The notes under the pieces were generated by a model. The model did not search any database and was not told where the DNA came from. It worked only from the letters and a program-made list of their open reading frames with translations. From Papio anubis (lineage: Eukaryota > Chordata > Mammalia > Primates > Cercopithecidae), in assembly GCF_008728515.1 (NCBI RefSeq), contig NC_044978.1:143949787-144013786 (forward strand): a DNA stretch of 64,000 bases, given 5' to 3'. The position numbers and the translations under genes are program-made. Below, piece after piece: positions 47,748-60,589 of the stretch (its first letter is position 1; every line of letters starts with the position of its first letter).

Positions 47748-49028
47748 AGAAATACATTATTAAATGATATGTCTGAAACTCAAAGTATAATGCAGAATTT
47801 TGACATTTTTTTTTCCTTTCTAGGAATAGAATCCTCCTTGTAACATAAGTTTATCATTTGACCTGCACACATTTAACAGATTCCTAGAATGAGTATAGAT
47901 GCTGGATACTTGTTTGTGTTTGGACCTAAATGCCAAAGTATACTTTAAATAAGTATAGACAGGCTTTTTTCCTTTAACTTTTTTGTTTGGGGTTAGCCTT
48001 GCTGGTAGACCCTCTGGGACATATATGAGAGATCACTTGTTAGTTACTGAAGCCACAAATAAGGAATTGCAGCCTCAGAGCAAGATCTGGAAGCCACTCC
48101 CATTAGCTGCTTCATGTTGGACTATTTACCCATAATCTTCACCTCGTCTCTGCTCTCTGAACCCCTGGCTAACCAGTCATCGAGTCAAATGCTAGAGGCT
48201 TTGCTTTTCCTTTCCTTAGGGATGTTTCCACATTCTCTACTAGGGTGTTCCTTGGATTTGTTCCTAAGTAATACTGTCTTTCCTGTAAACCTCTGAAAGG
48301 AATCCAGGGGGAAAAGGCTAGAAAACTGAAAAGGACCATTTTTATGCAGGTGCTTTCTGCAGCATTACTTTTGGGGCCATCAAAAACACAGTTCTTAGGT
48401 GGCCTCATATGTTCTTTGCATATCTGGCCTGTGGGTTCTTTAGCCTGTTCCAAGCAGAGTTTTGCCAAAATGAAAATGACAACTTACATGCTATGATACT
48501 TTCCAAACAATCAGGGCTTTTATTTCACCATAAAACTGTGTCAGACTTCATTGTCTAGTGCACCCTCTGTGATTTTTATCAAGGGTTTCCTCAATATAGG
48601 TCATGAAAAAGTAATGAAAAAGATTGCCATAAAGCTGCTAGTCTCTGATTTCTTAAAGATTGCTGTTACATTATTTTATTGGAGTGTATTATATGAACAT
48701 ATTACCTGTTTGGCCAGGTTATACCTTAATGATTCAATGTGAGGAATTCTACTTGGCCTCATTATCTGACAAGCATGTTTCTTTATTTTTATTTTTATTT
48801 CCCAGGCATGTTTCTTTTTTTTATATATATATACTTTATGTTCTAGGGTACATGTGCACAACGTGCAGATTTGTTACATATGTATACATGTGCCATGTTG
48901 GTGTGCTGCACCCATTAACTCATTTACATTAGGTATATCTCCTAATGCTATCCCTCCCCCCTTCCCCCACCCCACAACAGGCCCCAGTGTGTGATGCTTC
49001 CCTTCCTGTGTCCAAGTGATCTCATTGT

Positions 49029-52000
49029 TCAGTTCCCACCTATGAGTGAGAACGTGTGGTGTTTGGTTTGCTGTTCTTGCGATAGTTTGCTAAGAATGAT
49101 GGTTTCCAGCTGCATCCATGTCCCTACAAAGGACATTAACTCATCCTTTTTTATGGCTGCATAGTATTCCATGGTGTATATGTGCCACATTTTCTTCATC
49201 CAGTCTGTCTCTGATGGACATCTGGGTTGGTTCCAAGTCTTTGCTGTTGTGAATAGTGCCACAGTAAACATACGTGTGCATGCGTCTTTATGGCATGCAC
49301 GTCTTTATAGCATGATTTATAATCCTTTGGGTATATACCCAGTAATGGGATGGCTGGGTCAAATGGTGTTTCTAGTTCTAGATCCTTGAGGAATCGCCAC
49401 AGTGTCCTCCACAATGGTTGAACTAGTTTACAGTCACACCAGCAGTGTAAGTGTTCCTATTTCTCCACATCCTCTCCAGCACCTGTTGTTTCCTGACTTT
49501 TTAATGCTTGCCATTCTAACTGGTGTGAGATGCTATCTCATTGTGGTTTTGATTTGCATTTCTCTGATGGCTAGTGATGATGAGCATTTTTTCATGTGTC
49601 TGTTGGCTGCATAAATGTCTTCTTTTGAGAAGTGTCTGTTCATATCCTTTGCCCACTTTTTGATGGGGTTGTTTGTTTTTCTCTTGTAAATTTGTTTGAG
49701 TTCTTTGTAGAATCTGGATATTAGCCCTTTGTCAGATGAGTAGATTCCAAAAATTTTCTCCCATTCGGCAGGTTGCCTGTTCACTCTGACGGTAGTTTCT
49801 TTTGCTGTGCAGAAGCTCTTTAGTTTAATTAGATCCCATTTGTCAATTTTGGCTTTTGTTGCCATTGCTTTTGGTGTTTTAGACATGAAGTCCTTGCCCA
49901 TGCCTATGTCCTGAATGGTATTACCTAGGTTTTCTTGTAGAGTTTTTATGGATTTAGGTCTAATATTTAAGTCTCTAATCCATCGTGAATTAATTTTTAT
50001 ATGAGGAGTAAGGAAGGGATCCAGTTTCAGCTTTCTACTTATGGCTAGCCAGTTTTCCCAGCACCATTTATTAAATAGGGAATCCTTTCCCCATTTCTTG
50101 TGTTTGTCAAGTTTGTCAAAGATTGGATGGTTGTAGATGTGTGGTATTATTTCTGAGGACTCTGTTCTGTTCCATTGATCTATATCTCTGTTTTGGTCCC
50201 AGTACCATGCTGTTTTTGTTACTGTAGCCTTGTAGTATAGTTTGAAGTCAGGTAGCGTGATGCCTCCAGCTTTGTTCTTTTGGCTTAGGATTGTCTTGGC
50301 AATGTGGACTCTTTTTTGGTTCCATATGAGCTTTAAAGTAGTTTTTTCGAATTCTGTGAAGAAAGTCATTGGTAGCTTGATGGGGATGGCATTGAATCTA
50401 TAAATTACCTCGGGCAGTATGGCCATTTTCACAATATAGATTGTTCCTATCCATGATGTTCTTCCATTTGTTTGTGTCCTCTTTCATTTTACTGAGCAGT
50501 GGTTTGTAGTTCTCCTTGAAGAGGACCTTCACATCCCTTCTAAATTGGATTCCTAGGTATTTTATTCTCTTTGAAGCTATTGTGAATGGGAGTTCATTCA
50601 TGATTTGGCTCCTCTGTCTGTTATTGATGTATAAGAATGCTTGTGATTTTTGCACATTGATTTTGTATCCTGAGACTTTGCTGAAGTTGCTTATCAGCTT
50701 AAGGAGATTTTGGGCTGAGACGATGGGGTTTTCTAAATATACAATCATGTCATCTGCAAACGAGGACAATTTGACTTCTTCTTTTCCTAACTGAATACCC
50801 TTTATTTCTTTCTCTTGCCTGATTGCCCGGGTCAGAACTTCCAACACTATATTGAATAGAAGTGCTGAGAGAGGGCATCCCTGTCTTGTGCCACTTTTCA
50901 AGGGGAATGCTTCCAGTTTTTGCCCATTCAGTATGATATTGGCTGTGGATTTGTCATAAATAGCTCATTATTTTGAGATACATTCCATCAATACCGAGTT
51001 TATTGAGAGTTTTTAGCATGAACACCTGTTGAATTTTGTCAAAGGCCTTTTCTGCATCTGTTGAGATAATCATGTGGTTTTTGTCTTTGGTTCTGTTTAT
51101 ATGCTGGATTATGTTTATTGATTAGCATATGTTGAACCAGCCTTGCATCCCAGGGATGAAGCCCACTTGATCGTGGTGGATAAGCTTTTTGATGTGCTGC
51201 TGGATTCAGTTTGCCAGCATTTTATTGAGGATTTTTGCATTGATGTTCATCAGGGATATTGGTCTAAAATTATCTTTTTATGTTGTCTTTCTGCCAACTT
51301 TGGTATCAAGATTGATGTTGGCCTCATAAAATGAGTTAGGGAAGATTCCCTCTTTTTCTGTTGATTGGAGTGGTTTCAGAAGGAATGGTACCAGCTCCTC
51401 TTTGTACCTCTGGTAGAATTTGGCTGTGAATCTGTCTGGTCCTGGACATTTTTTCGGTTGGTAGGCTATTAATTATTACCTCAGTTTCAGAGCCTGCTAT
51501 TGGTCTATTCAGGGATTCAACTTCTTCCTGGTTTAGTCTTGGGAGAGAGTATGTGTCCAGGATTTTATCCATTTCTTCTAGGTTTTCTAGTTTATTTGCA
51601 TAGAGGTGTTTATAGTATTCTCTGATGGTAGTTTGTGTTTCTGTGGGGTTGGTGGTGATATCCCCTTTATCATTTTTTATTGCATCTATCTGATTCTTCC
51701 CTCTTTTCTTCTTCGTCTTCCTAGTGGCCTATCAGTTTTGTTGATCTTTTCAAAAAACTAGCTTCTGGATTCATTGATTTTCTGAAGGGTTTTTTGTGTC
51801 TCAATCTCCTTCAGTTCTGCTCTGATCTTAGTTATTTCTTGCCTTCTGCTAGCTTTTGAATGTGTTTGCTCTTGCTTCTCTATTTCTTTTAATTGTGATG
51901 TTAGGGTGTCAATTTTAGATCTTTCCTGCTTTCTCTTGTGAGCATTTAGTGCTATAAATTTCCCTCTACACACTGCTTTAAATGTGTCCCTAGAGATTCT

Positions 52001-52849
52001 GGTGTGTAGTGTCTTTGTTCTCATTGGTTTCAAAGAGCATCTTTATTTCTTCCTTCATTTCATTATGTACCCAGTAGTCATTCAAGAGCAGGTTGTTCAG
52101 TTTCCATGTAGTTGAGCAATTTTGATTGAGTTTCTTAGTCCTGAGTTCTAGTTTGATTGCACTGTGGTCTGAGAGACAGTTTGTTATAATTTCTGTTCTT
52201 TTACTTTTGCTGAGGAGTGCTTTACGTCCAACTATGTGGTCAGTTTTTGAGTAAGTGTGATGTGGTGCTGAGAAGAATGTATATTCTGTTGATTTGGAGA
52301 GTTCTGTAGATATCTATTAGATCTGCTTGGTGCAGAGTTGAGTTCAATTCCTGGATATCCTTGTTAATTTTCTGTCTCGTAGATCTGTCTAATGTTGACA
52401 GTGGGGGTGTTAAAGTCTCCCATTATTATTGTATGGGAGTCTAAGTGTCTTTGTAAGTCTCTAAGGACTTGCTTTGTGAATCTGGGTGCTCCTGTATTGG
52501 GTGCATATATATTTAGGATAGTTAGCTCTTCTTGTTGAATTGATCCCTTTACCATTATGTAATGGCCTTCTTTGTCTCTTTTCATCTTTGTTGGTTTAAA
52601 GTCTGTTTTATCAGAGACTAGGATTGCAACCCCTGCCTTTTTTTGTTTTCCATTTGCTTGGTAGATCTTCCTCCATCCCTTTATTTTGAGCCTATGTGTG
52701 TCTCTGCACGTGAGATGGGTCTCCTGAATACAGCAAACTGATGGGTCTTGACTCTTTATCCAATTTGCCAGTCTGTGTCTTTTAATTGGAGCATTTAGCC
52801 CATTTACATTTAAGGTTAATATTGTTATGTGTGAACTTGATCCTGTCAT
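49029..52849 (-). pseudogene. L1 ORF2 (endonuclease and reverse transcriptase), broken
   Basis: ORF2 spans 3,821 bases, close to the usual 3.83 kb. The endonuclease N-terminus is open for 161 codons (52364-52849) with LTLNVNGLN, the IQETH and MGDFN motifs that hold metal and catalytic residues. The RT FADDMI motif is readable in 50398-50901, and 49533-50432 is an open block of 299 codons through the thumb and into the C-terminal part. The end (49029-49271) reads to SLIGGN. Stops and small indels between the blocks show it is inactive. Confidence 0.9.
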
Positions 52850-52912
52850 TATGATGTTAGCTGGTTATTTTGCTCGTTAGTTGATGCAGTTTCTTCCTAG
52901 CCTCGATGGTCT

Positions 52913-53926
52913 TTACATTTTGGCATGTTTTTGCAATGGCTGGTACTGGTTGTTCCTTTCCATGTTTAGTGCTTCCTTCAGGATCTCTTGTAGGGCAGGC
53001 CTAGTGGTGACAAAATCTCTAAGCATTTGCTTGTCTGTAAAGGATTTTATTTCTCCTTCACTTATGAAACTTAGTTTGGCTGGATGTGAAATTCTGGGTT
53101 GAAAATTCTTTTCTTTACGAATGTTGAATATTGGCCCCCCACTCTCTTCTGGCTTGGAGAGTTTCTGCCGAGAGATCTGCTGTTAGTCTGATTGGCCTCC
53201 TTTTGTGGGTAGCCTGACCTTTCTCTCTGGCTGCCCTTAACATTTTTTCCTTCATTTCAACTTTGGTGAATCTGACAAGTATGTGTCTTGGAGTTGCTCT
53301 TCTTGAGGAGTATCTTTGTGTATTCTCTGTATTTCCTGAATTTGAATGTTGGCCTGCCTTGCTAGGTTGGGGAAGTTCTTCTGGATAATATCCTGCAGAG
53401 TGTTTTCCAACTTGGTTCCATTCTCGTCACTTTCAGGTACACCAATCAGACATAGATTTGGTCTTTTCACATAATCCCATATTTCTTGGAGGCTTTGTTC
53501 ACATCTTTTTACTCTTTTTTCTCTAAACTTCTCTTCTTGCTTCATTTCATTCGTTTGATCTTCAATCACTGATGCTCTTTCTTCCTGTTGATCAAGTCGG
53601 TTACTGAAGCTTGTGCATGTGTCATGTAGTTCTCGTGTCGTGGTTTTCATCTCTATCGGGTTGTTTATGGACTTCTCTGCATTGGTTATTCTAGTTACCC
53701 ATTTATCAAATCTTTTTTCAAGGTTTTTAGTTTCTTTGCGCTGGCTTCGTAGTTCCTCCTTTAGCTCTGAGAAGTTTGATCTACTGAAACCTTCTTCTCT
53801 CAACTCATCAAAGTCATTCTCCGTTCAGCTTTGTCCCATTGCTGGCGAGGAGCTGCGTTCCTTTGGAGGGAGAGAGGCGCTCTGAGTTTTTGAATTTTCA
53901 ACTTTTCTGCACTGCTTTTTCTCCAT
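52913..53926 (-). pseudogene. L1 ORF1 (ORF1p), broken by an early stop
   Basis: The frame starts MEKKQCRKVENSKTQSASLP at 53926 and ends with a TAA at 52913, exactly 338 codons, the usual ORF1p length. Codon 34 (53825-53827) is TGA where the family has Trp, so the protein is cut near its start. Further down, the coiled-coil region and the RRM-like part (ENTLQDIIQKNFPNLARQAN) are readable at 53252-53803, with at least one frame change after KDTPQEEQLQ. ORF1p is an RNA-binding trimer needed for retrotransposition. Confidence 0.88.
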
Positions 53927-54193
53927 CTTTGTGGTTTTATCTACCTTTGGTTTTTGATGGTGCTGACATACAGATGGGGTTTTGGTGTGGATGTCCTTTC
54001 TGTTTGTTAGTTTTCCTTTTAACAGTCAGGACCCTCTGCTGCAGGTCTGTTGGAGTTTGCTTGAGGTCCACTCCAGACCCTGCTTGCTTGGGTATCAGCA
54101 GCGCAGGCTCAGTTGGAAATGCAGAAATCACCTGTTTTCTGTATCGCTTATTCTGGGAGCTGGAGGCTGGAGCTGTTCCTATTCGACCATCTT
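53927..54193 (-). promoter_or_regulatory. L1PA 5'UTR with donor-to-acceptor junction at 54107/54108
   Basis: On the - strand the first 86 bases (54193-54108) end ...CAACTGAG. In full L1PA copies this point is followed by GTACCGGG and is a known splice donor near base 97. Here it is followed directly by CCTGCGCTGC, sequence that in older L1PA 5'UTRs follows ...TGTTCTGCAG, an acceptor-like site. The rest (54107-53927) is the normal end of the 5'UTR up to the ORF1 ATG. The internal part that holds the antisense promoter and most YY1-distal promoter sequence is missing. Confidence 0.75.
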
Positions 54194-54426
54194 TCCCAAA
54201 CCTGTTCCTTATAAACCAAATAAATATTATCTCTCCTTGGCCCACTGTTTTACAACCAAGGTTGATGACTAAGTAGCTGATCTAAATATACACTGTATTA
54301 CATTCATTAGACAATTTAAAATATTTGAGGCTGAAATAGATGCTAGATCATAACTACCTCTTTTTCATTTTCTTTATGAGATAAGCACATTAGTGTTTTC
54401 TTTATTATGAATCAGCGTATTTAAGA

Positions 54427-54696
54427 TTTGGGAGGCCAAGATGGGCGGATCACAAGGTCAGGAGATGGAGACCATCCTGGCTAACATGGTGAAACCCCGT
54501 CTCTACTAAAAAATACAAAAAACTAGCCAGGCGCGGTGGCGGGCGCCTGTAGTCCCAGCTACTCAGGAGGCTGAGGCAGGAGAATGGCGTAAACCCGGGA
54601 GGCGGAGCTTGCAGTGAGCTGAGATCCGGCCACTGCACTCCAGCCTGGGCGACAGAGCAAGACTCCGTCTCAAAAAAAAAAAAAAAAGAAAAAGAA
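54427..54696 (+). mobile_element. Young Alu, 5' truncated, Old World monkey type
   Basis: Begins at TTTGGGAGGCCAAGATGGG (about 40 bases missing from the 5' end) and ends in an A-rich tail. It carries GATCCGGCCACTGCACTCC like the copy at 19746. Only a short match AAGATT is found on both sides. Confidence 0.9.
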
Positions 54697-56984
54697 GATT
54701 ATACAGGAGTTTTACAGGCAGCAGAAAACAATCCTTAAAATGGTCACACAAGAAAACCACTCTAACTTCCTATAAGATATTCTCTAATCATTAATAATTT
54801 GATTATTCTGTTATTACCTTTTCATCAAAGACCTCTGTTCCAAAGGGATTATAGAGATATAAATAGATAAGCTACTCGACATCATGCTACCTTGTGTAAG
54901 TATACTGTAAATGAAGTATTTCAGGGATCCAAAAGATGGAGGTATTGATGTCATCTAGAGGACTCAGGGAAAGTAGGATCAAGGGAATGTGTCTTGGTTT
55001 ATTTGTTCATTATTTTTAGAATAAGAAAATTGTGACCTTTTAGGTAGGCTTAAAGAAAAAAGAAATAGTGCCAATAGGGAGAATGAAGATGCAAAGAGAA
55101 GTGAAAGAAACAAAGGGGAGAAGGCAGGTGTTCCCCCAGCTCAAGAATAGAGGGGATTAGGTAAAGGGAAGTTTTGAGGTTAAAGAAGGAAAGTTGAGGG
55201 AATTCTTTCTGCTATAAATGTATAAATGTTCTCAGTAAAACAGGCCGATGTTTGCTGAAGTGACAGGGGCCAAATTTGGATTCTTGAGGAGAGAAGAAAA
55301 GGTCTGGAGTAGCCTCTGGGAAACATGGAATCCACTAGGCATGAATAAAAGTCTAGACCAGCAGTGATGAGCAGCCACATAAGAAGAGGGAACTGTAGTA
55401 GATCCTGCCCTCCCAGTGAGGTGGCTTTTTCCTTTCTGTGTTAACAAGACAGAACTGAGAAGTTGTGTTGGGTGTGGCCTAAATGGTGAATTTGCAAGGC
55501 AAGAAAGCATGGTAGGAGGTTCAGGCTAAGGACTTCCAGTGAGCACTGGGCTCTATGTGGTGCTGTGGGTATGGGAAGAGCAGAGCAGAATGGTTGCCCA
55601 GAATGACCACACAGGGTGCAGGTCAAGGAAGGGGCACGAGAATCTCACTTTCCACTGTGACTCCCTCCCTTGCCTGGCTGAGTGTCTGAACCCCAGCCTT
55701 TCCTCTTGCCTGTCCATCTCCCCAAATTGCCTTTACCTTGCAATGTCTCCGATGCTCCTGGACTTTCAGCCCACAAGTGAAAATATGCAGAACAAGGAAA
55801 TAGAGATCTTTTATTTTATTGAGGCTGTGGTCTTTGATGCTTTTTCTGATTTAGCTTCTCATTACTATATTTTCACTTTCACAAGTCACTATGTTTCAGT
55901 ATTTAAAAATTTCCCTCTTCAGTAGCCAAAAAAAACAAAACAACAGCTAATATAGTAATAAATTTATCCTTAGCTACAGGAGATAAGCTTCAATGCAATG
56001 CAACCATAAAGTATGGCTCCTGGACTTAGGGGAGAAGCAATAAACTTTCATAAATAAAAGAATTTGAAAATACTCCCAGCAGTAAATAAGGATAAAATAT
56101 AACTTGTAACTGGCAGCACACAGCTAACAACAGAGCTTACAAAAGAAAACTATAAACTAAAATGAGAAAATGTTTGCAGCTTTTGTTGTTGTTACCTTGC
56201 ACCCTAGGTGGGCTGACGAGTGAGCTCACAGTGAGAAGTTTTTGACTCACCTTCAGAAATGTTATTTCTATCACATCTCTTGACACCTTCTGATTTGCCA
56301 GAGATCTGTGATAGTCGCCAACAAAACCTAGGGGTACTGATGTCACGAATTTAGATAATTTTCAACAAATTTTAAGGTGTTAGAGAATGCCTTAGAAAGG
56401 AGGGAGAGTGGGGACCTCGGGACTGCATACCCCACGTTGGTTCATGAGGGTGTTTCACAGTTCTGGGGTTTACTTGACTTTCAGTCTTATTTTGTAGCTG
56501 AGCTTTCAAGAAATTTGAAGTCCTCCTGAGGTCCATCTCAGGTTTCATTTCAGGCTTTCAGCTCAGAAATCACTTGGGCAATAGCTTAAAAGAAAATACA
56601 GAGGCATTTTAGTGAGCAATGCCTTTGTTTGAAAGTCTGTTAAAGTAATGGATTATTTGTTCCCTAGAAAATTAGGGAGCAAAGAGAAGACTTCTCTCTG
56701 TGTGTGTCTCTCTCTCACTTTCTTTCTCTCATCAGAAGTGATAATAAAGGGGGAAATGGAGTATTGCCAACAGGATGAAGTCAGAATTTATCAGTGCTCT
56801 CATTCAATAAATATGTATTTCCTGAGCATCTGTAATTGAAGTTGCTGCCTTTGTTGCTGGGAAGCAGGTTAAACGTGGTCTTTCCTGTCAAGAAACTCTG
56901 AGGGTTTTGCTGCAGTAGAATGAGTTACACTTGGTAGCACGGACAGAACCCGGGAGGGCTTGCAGGGTAAGCTTGGTTTCTGAA
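54697..56984 (+). other. ATP8A1 intron, no recognised element
   Basis: AT-rich with purine-rich stretches (55030-55200). I see no gene, RNA gene or repeat that I can name. The open frames at 55232-55925 overlap one another and lack any motif. Confidence 0.5.
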
Positions 56985-57260
56985 GGCAGCGGATGATCCT
57001 CTGGAAAGGAGGACATTCCAGGGAGAGGGAAACAAAAGGAACCAAGATTGTGAAGGGCACTGGGAAGGAAAGTGAGGCTCAGAATGTAGAAAGCCTTACA
57101 TGCCATTTTTAGGAGTTTGGACTTTATTGTGTCAGCTGTAGAAAGCCCTAGAAAATTTTTAAAGCAAGAAGAGACAAGATTTGTGTTTTAAATGTGTTTT
57201 ATAAAGAGAAATCTCTGTTGGCGGTAAAGACAAGATGAGAGACAGATGATGAGGGCTCGA
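56985..57260 (-). mobile_element. L2 fragment
   Basis: GAGGACATTCCAGGGAGAGG, AGAATGTAGAAAGCCTTACATGCC and GGAGTTTGGACTTTATT follow antisense L2 order. Confidence 0.6.
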
Positions 57261-57419
57261 GGGAAGCAACAGAGGGACTGGTGTGGGCATTCCATTTCTA
57301 ACTTGCTGTGCCTGGTACTGTCTGAAGTTTGGTTTGTTGTTTTGTTTTGTTTTGTTTTTGCTGGATTGTATAGAGAAAGACAGGCCACCACCGAAATTTA
57401 ATTCTCACTTTGATGTTAC

Positions 57420-57600
57420 TACTTAATAGCCACATATTTTTAAGCAAGGAACTGAAATACTCTCATCTGCAGAATGGAGATAACAGTAGTACCTCCTGCT
57501 CAGGGTGGTAACAAGTGTTAACTTAAATGTTGCATCTCTATGTGTAGCCCTCAGAACTATGCCTAGTGTGTAGTATGTGCTAAATATTTTTTATCAGTTC
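57420..57600 (+). mobile_element. MIR fragment
   Basis: CATCTGCAGAATGGAGATAAC AGTAGTACCTCC and GTGTGTAGTATGTGCTAAAT follow the sense MIR 3' half. Confidence 0.6.
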
Positions 57601-58814
57601 ACTGACTTATTTGTTCATTTACTCTATATGAATTTGCTGTTAAGATAATCCAGGGGAAATCTATTATAGATTGTCATTAGTAAATTTTGCTTGTGGAATT
57701 ATTACCAGCATTTTTCACTTCTTTAAGTCCTCTTGGGCCAAAAATTTCCAGCAGGAAACAGGAGGGTGAGGCTTGTAAATTAAAATAGCTACTCTCCCCC
57801 CACCCCTGATGTAAAGTGTGAACAGAAAATTTTGCGAAGAATGCTGTTATATAGTGGTCCTTTGTGTCACTGTGTGTAATGGGGAACAGGGCAACTGTTA
57901 AGTGAAGCTTCAGCATTAGGAAAGTTGGGCAGTCTTTCTTTATAGTACAACTTGGTTCTATTATTTTGGTAAAAGGATTCTGATATTCCAGAACATAGTG
58001 TGAACCATATTTGCATACAAATGTAAAAACACCTTCAAAAATCCCCAACATAAAAATTTAATTACCTATCCCTTTGCTTCTCTGTGAAATAACTATAAAA
58101 TGACTATATATATAAAACAACATGCTTAAATTGGAACAATAATTGTAAATCCCATGAATATAATAAAAATTGTTATATAAGTGTACTGTATTTTTATTGT
58201 AGGTATATTTTATTATATAAATATATATTTGTATTTATTTTATAAATAACTGTAGGCTTAGTACTCAGAACAGAAATCTGATAGGAGGGGAATTATTCAT
58301 TATATTTCCTTGTGCCAGGCCAGTGTTGTGTTTCTTCACCATGGTAGGGTTCTTGTGAAATAGAAAATTGGCTCCATTAAGTTATAGGAAGAATCTATAG
58401 GATGTGGGGAGAAAAACTAAATATATTGAAACTTTATCCCTTTGAAGAGCTGGGAAAGCAGTTCTTGACAAAGGGAGAGAAATACATCCCTTCTGTATAG
58501 TTGAGGTGAACAAAGCTGTCCTTGACACTAAAGGCTTTTATTGTCCCTAAAAGTGAACTCTTCATTGATAGAAGGGGTTCTTTTATTTGATCCATCAAGA
58601 TTACCAAGTCACAGGTCACCATCCCCAACTAAAATACAACATCATGAAATCATGATTAAAGTTACAAAAGCCAGTTCATAAAAGTGGCAAGAGTTTACAG
58701 ATTCTGTATTTCCTCCACTTAGTTACTAGGAGTTAAATTCAATAGCATTGAGGATTTTTGAAAGAATGCCCATAAATTATTTAAATTACAGTTTGCTTAA
58801 TGAAGTGATACATT

Positions 58815-59110
58815 CTGAGAAACATGACATTAGGCAATTTTGTCATTGTGTGAACATCATAGAAGGTACTTGCACAAACCTCGATGGCATTGCCCATTTC
58901 AGACTCAGGCTACACGAGATAGCCTATTGCTCCTAGGCTACAAACCTGTACAGCCTGTTATTGTACTGAATACTGTAGGCAACTGTAACACAATGGTATT
59001 TGTATATCTAAACATAGAAAAGGCACAGTAAAAATATGGTCTCACAGTCTCGTGGGACCACCATGGGATATGCAGTCTGTTGACCAAAACATAGTTGCGT
59101 GATGCATATA
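58815..59110 (+). mobile_element. Non-autonomous DNA transposon (Tigger/MER type, family not certain)
   Basis: CATTCTGAGAAACATGACATTAGGCAATTTTGTCATTGTGTG ... GCCTATTGCTCCTAGGCTAC ... CTGAATACTGTAGGCAACTG ... TGGGACCACC is a familiar primate DNA-transposon fossil. The two ends (TTAGGCAATTTTGTC versus AACATAGTTGCGTGATGC) are consistent with terminal inverted repeats that have decayed. Confidence 0.6.
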
Positions 59111-59824
59111 TTCCCCAACTTTTTCCCTTGATTCATGGAGAAGCAACTTTGACTAGCTCATAAATTAACACAATTTTTTAACGAAATAATTTACTGAAAA
59201 TATGTTTGCAGTATTGTGATTGCATGGTCGTGTAAAAAGTACAGGTTCCTCTTCAAAGACTTTCCTCCCCGTCTAATTAGGAAGAAATAGTAACTTCGGT
59301 TAAAAGCAAAATTTATTCAAAGACCTGGGCTAACATTCTTAAATATCTGCTAGCCGTAATAAAGAAATCATGTACTTTATGTTCCTAGCTCACACAGTTT
59401 AGCCTAAATATTTGCCCTGGCATGCTTATACTGGTCCAAGCAAGCATTAGGTCATAGCCTGTTCCTCTTCCTTATTTAAAAGTGTTTTTACCTTTCTCAG
59501 CATTCCACAAGTTACTTTCTCCTTCCTTTGTTCTCCTTTACCTTTGCCTCTTTTAAAAGGTTCTAAGTTGCTAGCCAAGCGGGACAAATACTGAATATGA
59601 GGTCCCATTCCAGCCAATGGAAACCGGACACAGCAGTAAGGTGAACGCGTCAGGTTATACACGACCCTGTCTCCTTTGTTCAGTGTACTCTCGTGGCAAA
59701 ACTGCTGGCGAGTGTTTTCTGCAAAAAGTAAAAATGACCTTACTAAATAAATTTATGTTCAAGTGCTATTTCTTGACGGCACCGGGGAACAAGCATTTCA
59801 AACAGTTGTGGTTAGAATAATGAG

Positions 59825-60020
59825 CAAAGACTACAGAATCACCTGAGGAACGGGTGACTTATAGTCTAGTCCCAACTGTGCGAGGAACAGATGTGTGACT
59901 TCAATCAAGTAACTCACTTTTTCTGATAACAATTGTCCAGGCTTCTGAGGGGCTAGTGAGAATCAAATGACTGGAAGTATATGAAAGCAACTTGAAACAT
60001 AAAAAGCACTGAAGATAACT
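59825..60020 (+). mobile_element. MIR fragment just upstream of the fifth exon
   Basis: CTAGTCCCAACTGTGCGAGG, GTGTGACTTCAATCAAGTAACTCAC and a decayed tail follow the sense MIR order. It ends about 90 bp before the 60109 acceptor. Confidence 0.6.
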
Positions 60021-60108
60021 AAATGTAGTTGTCAGATATCCTTAAGGCATCGTAGTAGAACAAATGGGAGTAAATGTTGATGGCATTTTTGCTTGTTTAA
60101 TATTCCAG

Positions 60109-60281
60109 GGAACAAGGGAAACTCTCAGCCGTCACTGTACTACCCTCGGTGATGCTCTCCGGAAAGAGAATGATTTTGCTCTTATAATTGATGGGAAAAC
60201 CCTCAAATATGCCTTAACCTTTGGAGTACGACAGTATTTCCTGGACTTAGCTTTGTCATGCAAAGCTGTCATTTGCTGTCG
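60109..60281 (+). CDS. ATP8A1: ATP8A1 coding exon 5 of 5 in window
   Basis: The exon encodes GTRETLSRHCTTLGDALRKE, then NDFALIIDGKTLKYAL and onward to LALSCKAVICC plus two bases of an Arg codon. The acceptor is TATTCCAG and the donor GTAAGTTC. The LIIDGKTL motif and the SCKAVICCR block (which leads to the invariant VSPLQK in the next exon of the family) are typical P4-ATPase P-domain sequence. No disruption is seen. The exon ends in phase 2; the next exon lies beyond the window. Confidence 0.96.
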
Positions 60282-60589
60282 GTAAGTTCTCCTTAACAGT
60301 GTCCGATTTTAGTAAGGAGTGACTTCATCCTAAGTTCTTGATTTATAAACGTCAATGAAAGTAATCCAGAGTTTGTAAAAGTTAGGTTACTTACTAACGT
60401 CTTCACTCAAGACCCGAGGTTCACAAACTGGGATGGAATTTGTTAGTTTTAAAAAGTGAGTCCTAACAATCATTAACAAGTGTTGTTCCTCCTTTGAATC
60501 TACAGGTTTCTTGCCATTATCTTTGTTTAAAATTCATTATCTACCTGCATTTCTACCTGGGTCGTTTCTTTAACGGTCGTGTTTTCTAT

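Larger units (their letters stand above)
48811..54193 (-). mobile_element. L1PA, near full length, with a spliced-looking 5'UTR
   Basis: The element runs on the - strand from a 5' end at about 54193 (AAGATGGTCGAATAGGAAC, about 12 bases short of the family start) through a 5'UTR of only about 267 bp, ORF1 (53926-52913), a 63-base spacer, ORF2 (52849-49029) and a 3'UTR ending in a T run (+ strand) at about 48811. The coding order and lengths match a complete L1, but the 5'UTR lacks about 600 bp or more. ORF1 and ORF2 are both broken. The flanks CCCAGGCATGTTTCTT (about 48801) and CCCAAACCTGTTCCTT (54195) match at 12 of 16 bases and may be a decayed target duplication. Confidence 0.9.
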
